Numbered from the stretch's first letter, positions 23,827 through 35,974 are shown. The stretch: 64,000 bases of DNA from Gigantopelta aegis (GCF_016097555.1 NC_054702.1:66351478-66415477); one strand, 5' to 3'. Translations and numbers: made by a program. Notes: generated by a model from the sequence alone, not told the origin.

Positions 23827-24336
23827 ACAAATGTATGAACATATGTATGCACATACGCACGCACGTATGTTTGCGTGTGTGTATATGTGCATATTCAAAA
23901 TACCCGTGTATTCCTTTTAAGTCATCCACATTAGGAAGTAAAATAATATAGTTTTGTAGGAGGCATGAATACCAGGCATAACAAATTCCTTAATTAACCC
24001 ATTTTGAGTGATAGTTTTGGTATCAGACATTGATAGAAATCAAAGATGCCAACTTAACAAAATTAATGCATCATTCAAAACTGTATGAGGGAACTTTGAT
24101 TAACTAATGTTTTTTTCATAACCAAGAAATATGTCTAAAAGCTAGATTAACAGACTTACTTCTCTGATTAACCTTTTGTCTTCTATAGGCACTTTAGTTT
24201 TGGTGTCGGATGGAAATAAAATTTAATACTTTTCATCAGTATAATTTTAATGAACACGTTATACCACACATAGATATATATTTTAAAATGCTTTCTTCAT
24301 CATCATAGCTCATTAAGAAATGACAGTCATGGCTCT
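23827..24336. other. unannotated AT-rich sequence
   Basis: Nothing recognisable on either strand. Confidence 0.4.
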
Positions 24337-24525
24337 TAAAGGGGCATCCCTGACTTTACAGACAATTAAACATGTTCCATGCTAGCAAGGCTTTTAATGA
24401 ATAAAACTGGATATTAATTATATTTTCTTGCTTATAATATTAATGTTTGTACACCATGTGTTTTGGGGATTTCTAATGTTTGTAATAGCTTAAACAGGAT
24501 TTGTTTTTACATGTACAAACGTATT
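24337..24525. mobile_element. TTAA MITE (family 1), left half only
   Basis: It begins ttaaaggggcatccctgact. Interior words (gatattaattatattttctt; taatgtttgtaatagcttaa) follow those of the 22702 copy. No matching right end is found, so the copy is truncated. Confidence 0.6.
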
Positions 24526-24607
24526 GAAGGCAAATCCACTTTGAGCTGCTAATTTGAATTTTTGGGCCTGGTGTTGACCACTTTTGAAATATGTCCATAT
24601 GTACATA

Positions 24608-24611
24608 TGTC

Positions 24612-24660
<49 letters not shown>
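24608..24660. repeat. (GT)n microsatellite
   Basis: About 20 gt units, followed by an alternating gcgcgtgcgcgcgtgc stretch that could adopt Z-DNA. Confidence 0.95.
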
Positions 24661-24661
<1 letters not shown>

Positions 24662-25299
24662 GTGCCTTCGCGCGTGCGCGCGTGCTGTCTTTTTCTTTTA
24701 TCTCCCAGCATGCGTCTCTTGTGTGCACTTTTGTGGATATTGGAATGGCAGGAGAAACGCTTCCGATTCCAGTGATCAAAGCTTGACGGCGCACATCTAC
24801 AAATACGACGCGTCTTACCGGTTGGAACTCAAACATATTGATTTAGTTTCATTCGCCTCTCTGATGTCGAAGATGAAAGCGCAAATCAATTGTGAAATGG
24901 AGTTTTCGATTACTGGGAGGGTTAAAACCCAACGAGTGAACAAAAGAGTACATATAAGTAAAATTGTGAAATTTTACCATTTTACCATTAAAAGAACATA
25001 TAATGTATTACTATTTTACTATTATTGAACCCGAAATGTACTATTTTACCATTAATCAGCGTCCAATAATGAACCTGAAAAAGTTAATGTACTACTGTGC
25101 CATTATTCCTCTTTCTTACTTACCCGTTGGTGAGAACATCATGCGCTATTTTTGATAACACATACTTGTTAACACATGTACGTGTGTTAACAATTTCAAG
25201 ACATACGACTGGCTGCTCCTATGTGATGGCCAGATCTCCAGTGTCATACATCCAATGAAAAACCAGCTCGAACGAATTAGATTACACTGTGACATATTG

Positions 25300-25300
<1 letters not shown>
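24661..25300. other. unannotated unique sequence
   Basis: A loose repeat of attttaccatt/actattttac words occurs at about 24960-25080. No exon is recognised. Confidence 0.4.
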
Positions 25301-25342
<42 letters not shown>

Positions 25343-25344
25343 TT
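25301..25344. repeat. (TTA)n microsatellite
   Basis: About 14 tta units. Confidence 0.95.
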
Positions 25345-25582
25345 ATTTTTATTTTTATAGTTGACATATAGTTAACCTGACAATCATTTGTTATTGACGC
25401 GTAAGTTAGCTACAAGTACAAGGGCTATAAATAACTTTCAATTGAAAAAGATTTATCTTACATCTTGTTGCTTAAAAACGTATCAAACTGGTTTTCGCTC
25501 GTTAGATACATTTTAAAACAACTCGTTGTAAGATAAATGGTATCTAACAGCCACTCGTCTCGTATTCTCTATGTATAACGTT

Positions 25583-25795
25583 TAAAGGTGCAGACCCTAG
25601 TTTTAGACCGTGAAAAATGGGAATTAAAATTTGGTTACTATACAAACCTGTAACACATCGGGATAACATTATAATAGAGTGAAACTAAAAATATATGATG
25701 TTTAAACGAGAAATACAATTTGGCTCGGTAATAGTTACTTCTCAAAGGTATGTGCGATATTCGTCGTAGTGTTTTAAAACTAGGGTATTTCATTT
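25583..25795. mobile_element. MITE with CCCTAGTTTTA inverted ends (family 4)
   Basis: Left end aaaggtgcagaccctagttt and right end aaaactagggtatttcattt are inverted copies with a shared ccctagttttaa core. The ~210-bp interior is non-coding. Single copy in the window, so the boundaries are approximate. Confidence 0.55.
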
Positions 25796-26001
25796 TGATA
25801 AAATATCAGAGCTTGTAATTGAAATAAGTGTTATCAATCACTTTAAAATGTTATTATCACTGTACATATGCATCGCCAAGCCCACGACATTTTCTCGAAA
25901 CTAATAACAAGATAGTGAATTAAAGTTCCTTTTCTGTTCTGTTCTGTTCTCAACAGTTTATAAAAGAAAACAATTGTTTATATACTTCACCATAATTTTC
26001 G

Positions 26002-26002
<1 letters not shown>

Positions 26003-26045
<43 letters not shown>

Positions 26046-26060
26046 ACAACAACAACAGCA
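26003..26060. repeat. (CAT)n then (CAA)n microsatellite
   Basis: About 14 cat units followed by caacaacaacaacagcaac. Confidence 0.95.
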
Positions 26061-26719
26061 ACAAAACACGTCAACCAAAATTATAAAAATCATCAATTTT
26101 TATATAATTATATATATATATTTTAATTTTAATAATACAAATTACAAATGTCAATCACAATTATTCATATCGACACAAAATATACACACATCGACCAAAC
26201 CTACATAATATGCAATAGAATGACCTCGAGGTATTTAAAATATTTTCAGTATAATACATCAAATTAATTTGGTTCAATTTCTCGACAATAGGAAACACCC
26301 AGAATATCCCCATCAATAAATCAGTGGAGTTGAATTGTATTACCCTCTTTATGAGGAGTGTATATCCTTTGATGCCAGATTTCCCGAGAGTCTGACGTCA
26401 ACCCACACGTGATATACAACCAATGACGATGACGGGTGGAGCAGATATACGACCGGCATGCACTTCACACCCATGAGTTGTTAGAAAGTAGTCAGACGGG
26501 TTCACTTCTGATGTGAGATTTTTTTTGCAGAACGAAAAGCAATTTGGAGAGAAACCGCATGTCGTAAATATTTGGATATTGATATATTTTAATTTTGTTT
26601 TCTATTACAGAACCCAGCGCGTCTCCAAAAATGGCCTTATTGGAATACAGTGAAGTTTGATGTCAGGTTACTACAACCACTGCTACTGCATTTGTAGATA
26701 ACAATACTTCGATAAGAAC
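26061..26719. promoter_or_regulatory. unique region with clustered CRE, E-box and CCAAT motifs
   Basis: Within 26393-26430 lie a perfect CRE tgacgtca (26393-26400), an E-box cacgtg (26406-26411) and ccaatgacgatgacg (CCAAT at 26420-26424). This is a promoter-like grouping. A pyrimidine tract with tttttttgcag occurs near 26530. No TATA box or clear downstream exon was found. The rest of the stretch is AT-rich and featureless. Confidence 0.3.
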
Positions 26720-27172
26720 AGCAGCAGCTACACCACCACCACCAACAACAACAACTACTACTACAACTACTTGTTCAACAACTGCCTTTGCTAATGCTAC
26801 TACAGCTACTTCTACTGCAGTTGTTGCTACCGCTGCTAGTGCTGTTGATATTTCTACTGCTATTAATGTTTCTACTAGTATTGGTGCTATTGCTGTTGCT
26901 TGCCATTACAGTTGCTACTACTACTATTGCAGCTGTTTCTATTACTGTTGCTACTGCTACTATTGCTGCTGCTGCAGTTCCTGTTACTGATGGTACTGCT
27001 ACTGTTGCTAATGCTACGTTTGCTGCTGCAGTTCCTGTTACTGTTGGCACTGCCACAATTGCTATTTCTATTACTGTTTCTACAGCTACGATTGCGCTTG
27101 CTGCGTCTCTTGCTGCTGCTACTGCTACTGTTCTTGCTCCTGAGCCAGCTGTTGTTGCCAGTACCACCTGTG
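26700..27172. repeat. degenerate trinucleotide tract (CTN/TTG family)
   Basis: About 470 bp made almost entirely of diverged tgc, tgt, tac and act triplets in register. Long frames are open on both strands: the minus frame to 27257 reads Ala/Val/Thr-rich then Ser/Asn-rich, and the plus frames read Leu- or Thr/Ala-rich. The minus frame starts with about 40 non-repetitive codons (27130-27257) that look protein-like but match nothing I know. A degraded microsatellite is the simplest reading. Confidence 0.75.
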
Positions 27173-27447
27173 AAATATTTTGCAGAATGTCTGTCACATG
27201 CTGGTTGTCAGCTACACCAATCTGATGATACATTTGCATCACATCGTTGACTACCAATTGATTAAGTTAAAATGATACGATGCCAAAACAGAACGTCCAC
27301 GAAAATTAAAATAATACAAATTACGTGTTTTTTTCTTGTCTAGTAAAAACCAAAGATTATAACCTAATGGAACTGACAGACCAAAATGCTATAGTTTTTT
27401 TAATGAATGTAATAAAATAAAAAATCCGTAACTTTATTTCCATTGTA
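27173..27447. other. unannotated sequence
   Basis: Unique, AT-rich beyond 27260. It ends at the target duplication of the next SINE. Confidence 0.4.
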
Positions 27448-27460
27448 TTTCAAGAAAAAT

Positions 27461-27853
27461 TTACCAGCCTCGGTGGCGTCGTGGCAGGCCATCGGTCTAC
27501 AGGCTGGTAGGTACTGGGTTCGGATCCCAGTCGAGGCATGGGATTTTTAATCCAGATACCGACTCCAAACCCTGAGTGAGTGCTCCGCAAGGCTCAGTGG
27601 GTAGGTGTAAACCACTTGCACCGATCAGTGATCCATAACTGGTTCAACAAAGGCCATGGTTTGTGCTATCCTGCCTGTGGGAAGCGCAAATAAAAGATCC
27701 CTTGCTGCTAATCGGAAGAGTAGCCCATGTAATGGCGACAGCGGGTTTCCTCTCAAAATATGTGTGGTCCTTAACCATATATCTGACGCCATATAATCGT
27801 AAATAAAATGTGTTGAGTGCGTCGTTAAATAAAACATTTTTTTTCTTTCTTTC
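27461..27853 (+). mobile_element. SINE-alpha, full length, perfect 13-bp target duplication
   Basis: Nearly identical to the copy at 282 over head, core and tail, ending in a (tttc)n run. The direct repeat tttcaagaaaaat is identical at 27448-27460 and 27854-27866. High similarity between the two alpha copies plus intact duplications suggests that this is the youngest SINE family here. Minus-strand frames across it are incidental. Confidence 0.9.
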
Positions 27854-27866
27854 TTTCAAGAAAAAT

Positions 27867-29345
27867 CGGATCCAAACGTTTTTTCAAGAAAATATTAGAT
27901 ATTGAAAATATTTTATCCAGAATCTTGAATCGTTTATGAAGTAAAATAATTCCTATAAACAAGTGAATAATTTATGCTGTCAATAAGTATAAAATTGTTT
28001 GATCAACGTTTAGGCCAACTGTTACTCGTTTTCATATGACATCGTCACAAATTCATAAGACTATACAAATCTAGTAATGTTGGACTTCTACAGCACTGTT
28101 TGGAATTCCAAAAACCCCAGACACATTAAATTACTGAGTCTATCTTAACTTATTTATTGTTGATCTCCCATTAGTATAGTTTATATCCGTGAACGGATTT
28201 ACCCTTCTTAGTCTGTGTGGTAATAAATCACACTTGACCCACGGTTTTGTATTACAATTCATGCTAGTAGGAAAATGAAAAGAACATAATCAATATTTAA
28301 GGACAACAAAGACTACTAAAAGCCATACACCACCTGTGACATTTTCAAACAGCGAGGTATACTTAAAATCCAATTTAGAAAACATAATTCATACTACTGC
28401 CTTTGATTATAAATGATACATTTTTACACGTCCAGGGGCCAGCTTCCATATGCGCGTGCTGTAACCTCACCGTGGTGCAGGGGTGTAACATTCTCTTTGA
28501 GAATGGCCAATACAGCACAAATTGAAATTTTGAGTAAAAGTCAGTGTCTATCTGTGATATTTGTATGTTTGCACAGTTCTGTACACTGATTTTGTTTGAA
28601 TCTTGAATTTTTATATTGATGTTGATCATCACCTTATTTGTTTGCATTGCCATAGTTTGACACCCAGTAGCCGATGTATTTTTCGTGCTGGGGTGTCGTT
28701 AAACATGCATTCATTCATTCCATATACGCAAGTTCGCAACTGCGTACCACCCGAGATTACAAATATTTTTTATATTAAAATATATGATGTAAATGCGTGT
28801 ATGCTCTATGTTTTATTCCATCGCTGAAAAAGTCTGCGTACCACCTGAAAATCCATTTATTATCCAGAAAGGAAAATTCTAACAGATGTCTTAAATATTT
28901 GCTTCACTAAAATATAAGTTCCAAGCACATTTATTAGTAATTAAATGTCTTCATTCTGCATGGTGTGGTGTTCGGATTCTTGTGGCTCTTTGAAATAGAG
29001 ATTTCAATCTGATGACAAGATGAAGTCGTTTTTACAGTAGTTAAAACCCATATTAATGTTTTATCCAATAACACATTTAGAAGACCCCCTAAAATATTAA
29101 GAGGCAGCAATTACTTTGTGTGTTAAAGATGTAAAAGCCGCAAGATGAAGCATTTTGTTTCTTACTTTATTGGTTTGGCACGAATAAGCATTTGTTAAGA
29201 GAATCAGCAAAAGCGGAAGTTTGTCCGAGGTCTCACTAAATTGTTCACTTCCGGGTCAAAGTTCAGTCATCGCGGTCAACAATAGTTCCTAATTGTGACA
29301 CGTGTTGTAGTTCACATAATCACTTCTAGTAATAGAGGAATGAGC
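27867..29345. other. unannotated unique region
   Basis: Mostly AT-rich. At about 28655-28720 is a SINE 3'-end fragment (gacacccagtagccgatgta; gctggggtgtcgttaaacat) ending in attcattcattc. No exon is recognised. Confidence 0.45.
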
Positions 29346-29568
29346 TATATTTTAACTGGTAGGTTCTCTGGATAGAGTGATTGCAAAGTATATTTTAACT
29401 GGTAGGTTCTCTGGATAGAGTGATTGCAAAGTATATTTTAACTGGTAGGTTCTCTGGATAGAGTGATTGCAAAGTATATTTTAACTGGTAGGTTCTCTGG
29501 ATAGAGTGATTGCAAAGTATATTTTAATTGGTAGGTTCTCTGGATAGAGTGATTGCAAAGTATATTTT
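29346..29568. repeat. 43-bp tandem repeat, 5.2 copies
   Basis: The unit contains tatattttaactggtaggtt then ctctggatagagtgattgca. Copies are virtually identical; the fifth has aattgg for aactgg. High identity suggests recent expansion. The last partial copy runs into tgcatttactttttcag. Confidence 0.95.
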
Positions 29569-29576
29569 GCATTTAC

Positions 29577-30077
29577 TTTTTCAGACATGAGCATAGAGCG
29601 GAACACGTGGCCGGTGTCACGAAATATGCATTTAATCCAAGAGACATCAGAGCAGTTCTAGAAACCATTCCACTATTTGAGATTGTATCCAAGTCATATT
29701 GTTCTTTATACTTCTGTACACTAAATCATTCAGAAATTGTTTTATTTTTGCAGGATGTAGCGGTGTTTTATGGGGATAAAATATTTGGGATATGTTAGTA
29801 GGTTTATATTGTATTTTCTAAATCTTCTGGTTGTTTTGAAAGTTGAAAACTGTTTTACAATCTAAGTGTGGTCATTTTTACTTTTCACCTACCACCATGT
29901 AGTTTTAGATTTATTATATGCTATTACTCCTTAAAACGTAAAAAAGCTTTATATTTGAATGGCATTAAACGTAATGTTTTTCCCCCAACAGTGATGGTCT
30001 TACGTCAGAGACATATCACAGGTGTCCGGGACTCTACACTTAAAAGGCCATGGGCCAAACGTCACAAAAGAACATAA
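29577..30077 (+). other. three acceptor-like sites each followed by an open frame
   Basis: Polypyrimidine-CAG sequences end near 29583 (tttactttttcag), 29753 (ttttatttttgcag) and 29991 (tttttcccccaacag). Each is followed by a reading frame of about 20-45 codons without stop. No donor site of good quality and no known domain is seen, so this may be coincidence in a T-rich stretch. If real, it would be the 3' part of an unknown gene on the plus strand. Confidence 0.15.
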
Positions 30078-31230
30078 CTTTACGTTTGCGGTTAATAACA
30101 GTCGTACGTACATATGTACGCAGAAAATTTACGTAATAACGGAATATGTATCAAGGTAATGACAAAGGAAAAACACTATAATAATAATTATAACAGTTGG
30201 TTATAATCGTGGATTTAGTAGCCTAGGTTTGGACATGCACGTAATTTTATGGCTAAAAACTTTAATTACAAATAATACAGTTCGAAATTTACAAATAAAT
30301 TACTTTATTCCCCCCTTTTCGTAATTTTCTGCTTGAAATAGATACCACATACTTGTAAACGTACTACCGCTAACAGTTAAAGTAAATTTTACGATGTTTA
30401 GTGAATTGGGCTCAAGGCATTATTTTGTGTTGACTTTAATATGCATTTTAATGCTCAACGGAACTTTAAGATCCATGATGACTCTCTTCACAGTAGCCAA
30501 TGACTGTACCACATTTAAATGATGTGCATGGGATACGTCTAACGATTTGTTTTTATCAATGGAGATTGTATATGAACTCTCAGGCAAATTGGACAACACA
30601 GTGCCATTACCAGACATGGAACACTTCCATTTTCACTCCGAGTTTGAATCGAACTCGGTACCTTTCATTCCCGAATGTAGCTTCGTTAATCATCGATCAC
30701 TGAATGTCAGGCATTTTAAAATTGTGATACTGTCTTAAGAGGAAACGTAATACATTTATTTTTCATTTAATGTTTTGCATTTACCATAGTTTGACACCCC
30801 AATAGCCGATGTATCTTTTTTCAATAGCAGCAAGATATCTTTTAAATTAACTTTCCCACAGAAAGAACAGCACATACCACGGTAAGTGTGAATCTGGTTA
30901 AATCATACCTTGTTTAGTTATTACACAGGTGTATTTTTTAATTACATACATTCGTATCATTGACATGCAGCACCTTTTCGTACTGACGGTCACACCAAAA
31001 CAAAAGCATATGTCAGCATCGCCGATGGAGTCACGACCTCTTAAAGAAACGTGTTTTAAGTGTTTGACGCATTTTCTCTACAGGATTTGCACATTAGACA
31101 TTCAAGTTATGTTATGAAACTCGCTTGCCATTCTGTCATTTCTAATCGGAATATGTCATTTTATATTTCTCATTAAAGGCGAGGACAAGAAAAACACATT
31201 AACAGTATCTGAGAATATTGGCATTTCCCT
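30078..31230. other. unannotated unique region
   Basis: AT-rich. At about 30786-30885 there is a SINE fragment (gacaccccaatagccgatgt joined to tagcagcaagatatctttta). Nothing else is recognised. Confidence 0.4.
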
Positions 31231-34200
31231 ACACCCGAGGACGAGTGTGACCCACCTCAGTTACTTGTATAACTGAAACCCGAGGACGAGTGTGACCCAC
31301 CTCTGTTACTTGTATGACTGAAACCCGAGGACGAGTGTGACCCACCTCAGTTACTTGTATGACTGAAACCCGAGGACGAGTGTGACCCACCTCTGTTACT
31401 TGTATAACTGAAACCCGAGGACGAGTGTGACCCACCTCTGTTACTTGTATGACTGAAACCCGAGGACGAGTGTGACCCACCTCAGTTACTTGTATAACTG
31501 AAACCCGAGGACGAGTGTGACCCACCTCTGTTACTTGTATAACTGAAACCCGAGGACGAGTGTGACCCACCTCAGTTACTTGTATAACTGAAACCCGAGG
31601 ACGAGTGTGACCCACCTCTGTTACTTGTATGACTGAAACCCGAGGACGAGTGTGACCCACCTCAGTTACTTGTATGACTGAAACCCGAGGACGAGTGTGA
31701 CCCACCTCTGTTACTTGTATAACTGAAACCCGAGGACGAGTGTGACCCACCTCTGTTACTTGTATGACTGAAACCCGAGGACGAGTGTGACCCACCTCAG
31801 TTACTTGTATAACTGAAACCCGAGGACGAGTGTGACCCACCTCTGTTACTTGTATAACTGAAACCCGAGGACGAGTGTGACCCACCTCTGTTACTTGTAT
31901 GACTGAAACCCGAGGACGAGTGTGACCCACCTCAGTTACTTGTATGACTGAAACCCGAGGACGAGTGTGACCCACCTCTGTTACTTGTATGACTGAAACC
32001 CGAGGACGAGTGTGACCCACCTCTGTTACTTGTATGACTGAAACCCGAGGACGAGTGTGACCCACCTCAGTTACTTGTATGACTGAAACCCGAGGACGAG
32101 TGTGACCCACCTCTGTTACTTGTATGACTGAAACCCGAGGACGAGTGTGACCCACCTCTGTTACTTGTATGACTGAAACCCGAGGACGAGTGTGACCCAC
32201 CTCTGTTACTTGTATGACTGAAACCCGAGGACGAGTGTGACCCACCTCTGTTACTTGTATGACTGAAACCCGAGGACGAGTGTGACCCACCTCTGTTACT
32301 TGTATAACTGAAACCCGAGGACGAGTGTGACCCACCTCAGTTACTTGTATGACTGAAACCCGAGGACGAGTGTGACCCACCTCAGTTACTTGTATGACTG
32401 AAACCCGAGGACGAGTGTGACCCACCTCTATTACTTGTATGACTGAAACCCGAGGACGAGTGTGACCCACCTCTATTACTTGTATGACTGAAACCCGAGG
32501 ACGAGTGTGACCCACCTATGTTACTTGTATGACTGAAACCCGAGGACGAGTGTGACCCACCTCTGTTACTTGTATGACTGAAACCCGAGGACGAGTGTGA
32601 CCCACCTCAGTTACTTGTATGACTGAAACCCGAGGACGAGTGTGACCCACCTCAGTTACTTGTATCACTGAAACCCGAGGCCGAGTGTGACCCACCTCTG
32701 TTACTTGTATCACTGAAACCCGAGGCCGAGTGTGACCCACCTCTGTTACTTGTATGACTGAAACCCGAGGCCGAGTGTGACCCACCTCTGTTACTTGTAT
32801 GACTGAAACCCGAGGACGAGTGTGACCCACCTCTGTTACTTGTATGACTGAAACCCGAGGACGAGTGTGACCCACCTCTGTTACTTGTATGACTGAAACC
32901 CGAGGACGAGTGTGACCCACCTCTGTTACTTGTATGACTGAAACCCGAGGACGAGTGTGACCCACCTCTGTTACTTGTATGACTGAAACCCGAGGACGAG
33001 TGTGACCCACCTCTGTTACTTGTATGACTGAAACCCGAGGACGAGTGTGACCCACCTCTGTTACTTGTATGACTGAAACCCGAGGACGAGTGTGACCCAC
33101 CTCTGTTACTTGTATGACTGAAACCCGAGGACGAGTGTGACCCACCTCTGTTACTTGTATGACTGAAACCCGAGGACGAGTGTGACCCACCTATGTTACT
33201 TGTATGACTGAAACCCGAGGACGAGTGTGACCCACCTATGTTACTTGTATGACTGAAACCCGAGGACGAGTGTGACCCACCTCTGTTACTTGTATGACTG
33301 AAACCCGAGGACGAGTGTGACCCACCTCTGTTACTTGTATGACTGAAACCCGAGGACGAGTGTGACCCACCTCTGTTACTTGTATGACTGAAACCCGAGG
33401 ACGAGTGTGACCCACCTCTGTTACTTGTATGACTGAAACCCGAGGACGAGTGTGACCCACCTCTGTTACTTGTATGACTGAAACCCGAGGACGAGTGTGA
33501 CCCACCTCTGTTACTTGTATGACTGAAACCCGAGGACGAGTGTGACCCACCTCTGTTACTTGTATGACTGAAACCCGAGGACGAGTGTGACCCACCTCTG
33601 TTACTTGTATGACTGAAACCCGAGGACGAGTGTGACCCACCTCTGTTACTTGTATGACTGAAACCCGAGGACGAGTGTGACCCACCTCTGTTACTTGTAT
33701 GACTGAAACCCGAGGACGAGTGTGACCCACCTCTGTTACTTGTATGACTGAAACCCGAGGACGAGTGTGACCCACCTCTGTTACTTGTATGACTGAAACC
33801 CGAGGACGAGTGTGACCCACCTCTGTTACTTGTATGACTGAAACCCGAGGACGAGTGTGACCCACCTCTGTTACTTGTATGACTGAAACCCGAGGACGAG
33901 TGTGACCCACCTCTGTTACTTGTATGACTGAAACCCGAGGACGAGTGTGACCCACCTCTGTTACTTGTATGACTGAAACCCGAGGACGAGTGTGACCCAC
34001 CTCTGTTACTTGTATGACTGAAACCCGAGGACGAGTGTGACCCACCTCGAGTGTGACCCACCTCTGTTACTTGTATGACTGAAACCCGAGGACGAGTGTG
34101 ACCCACCTCTGTTACTTGTATGACTGAAACCCGAGGACGAGTGTGACCCACCTCTGTTACTTGTATGACTGAAACCCGAGGACGAGTGTGACCCACCTCT

Positions 34201-35368
34201 GTTACTTGTATGACTGAAACCCGAGGACGAGTGTGACCCACCTCTGTTACTTGTATGACTGAAACCCGAGGACGAGTGTGACCCACCTCTGTTACTTGTA
34301 TGACTGAAACCCGAGGACGAGTGTGACCCACCTCTGTTACTTGTATGACTGAAACCCGAGGACGAGTGTGACCCACCTCTGTTACTTGTATGACTGAAAC
34401 CCGAGGACGAGTGTGACCCACCTCTGTTACTTGTATGACTGAAACCCGAGGACGAGTGTGACCCACCTCTGTTACTTGTATGACTGAAACCCGAGGACGA
34501 GTGTGACCCACCTCTGTTACTTGTATGACTGAAACCCGAGGACGAGTGTGACCCACCTCTGTTACTTGTATGACTGAAACCCGAGGACGAGTGTGACCCA
34601 CCTCAGTTACTTGTATGACTGAAACCCGAGGACGAGTGTGACCCACCTGACTGTTACTTGTATGACTGAAACCCGAGGACGAGTGTGACCCACCTCTGTT
34701 ACTTGTATGACTGAAACCCGAGGACGAGTGTGACCCACCTCTGTTACTTGTATGACTGAAACCCGAGGACGAGTGTGACCCACCTCTGTTACTTGTATGA
34801 CTGAAACCCGAGGACGAGTGTGACCCACCTCTGTTACTTGTATGACTGAAACCCGAGGACGAGTGTGACCCACCTCTGTTACTTGTATGACTGAAACCCG
34901 AGGACGAGTGTGACCCACCTCTGTTACTTGTATGACTGAAACCCGAGGACGAGTGTGACCCACCTCTGTTACTTGTATGACTGAAACCCGAGGACGAGTG
35001 TGACCCACCTCTGTTACTTGTATGACTGAAACCCGAGGACGAGTGTGACCCACCTCTGTTACTTGTATGACTGAAACCCGAGGACGAGTGTGACCCACCT
35101 CTGTTACTTGTATGACTGAAACCCGAGGACGAGTGTGACCCACCTCAGTTACTTGTATGACTGAAACCCGAGGACGAGTGTGACCCACCTCTGTTACTTG
35201 TATGACTGAAACCCGAGGACGAGTGTGACCCACCTCTGTTACTTGTATAACTGAAACACTTTCTCGTCTTAGCATTCCATTTCTTGTATGACTGAAACCC
35301 GAGGACGAGTGTGACCCACCTCTGTTACTTGTATAACTGAAACACTTTCTCGTCTTAGCATTCCATTT
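31231..35368. repeat. 45-bp minisatellite, about 90 copies
   Basis: The unit contains acccgaggacgagtgtgacc, cacctctgttacttg and tatgactgaa. As 45 is a multiple of three, minus-strand frames stay open for hundreds of codons and would encode a 15-residue repeat (GHTRPRVSVIQVTEV) or a Gly/Ser/His/Thr-rich repeat. Variant positions are ctctg/ctcag, tatgact/tataact, gaggac/gaggcc (about 32680-32775), ctcta (about 32425-32475) and ctatg (32517, 33192, 33237). Frame-breaking junctions lie at about 34048 (a ~19-bp partial unit) and 34648 (3 extra bases with a one-unit irregularity). There is no start context, splice site or flanking unique coding sequence, so I read it as non-coding satellite DNA. 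Confidence 0.95.
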
Positions 35369-35974
35369 CGATGACATACCAGTATTACTGTTTCACCAAT
35401 AGCCTATTGCAGGTCAGTAAGGTCAAGTCAAAATCCAATTCACGCTTTCAAACCAGATGTCTGATACAGATATACGGAATGCTAAAATGTGCGCAAATCG
35501 GGGTTTGTAAAGTGAAAGGTTTTCACCTTTTTACCATGGCAAAGACACACACCGTTGTAATCTTAACCAATTCTGGAATGCGAACTGATGTCTGAAATGC
35601 TTAACTTCAGGTGAATAAAGAACCCAATATTCATTTGAAAAACTAGACTGCTGGCGTCCAAGTTGCAATTCAATAGACCAGTTAATACATACATTCAGTG
35701 GCGTGTATCTAAAATATCTCAATCATAACTCAAGTCTTTATGATCTTGATATCAGCTTATTTGATCAAAAGATTGTTTTAAGGCGATCATTTGCATCTTA
35801 AGAATTCTTGAAATCCGTACTGCATGAAATGACATGTGTAAAACGCACAAAAACACCTATACGAAGCGAAATACAGTAATCTTTGAAGTTTCTTTTTTTA
35901 CTTCAAACGATTTCCAAAATTGATGAAATTGGTGGGGGAGTCCGGGGTGGTGGTGGTGGTGGGGGGTACTAATC
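35369..35974. other. unannotated unique sequence
   Basis: No exon or repeat is recognised. A ggtggtggtggtgg run occurs near 35946. Confidence 0.4.

Noticed and set aside
31229-34646. Large repetitive protein gene on the minus strand (frames of 428 and 664 codons)
   Set aside because: Open in more than one frame, no splice or start signals, frame breaks at two junctions; explained by a stop-free 45-bp unit.
31229-35377. CRISPR array
   Set aside because: Units are contiguous 45-mers with no unique spacers, and the genome is eukaryotic.
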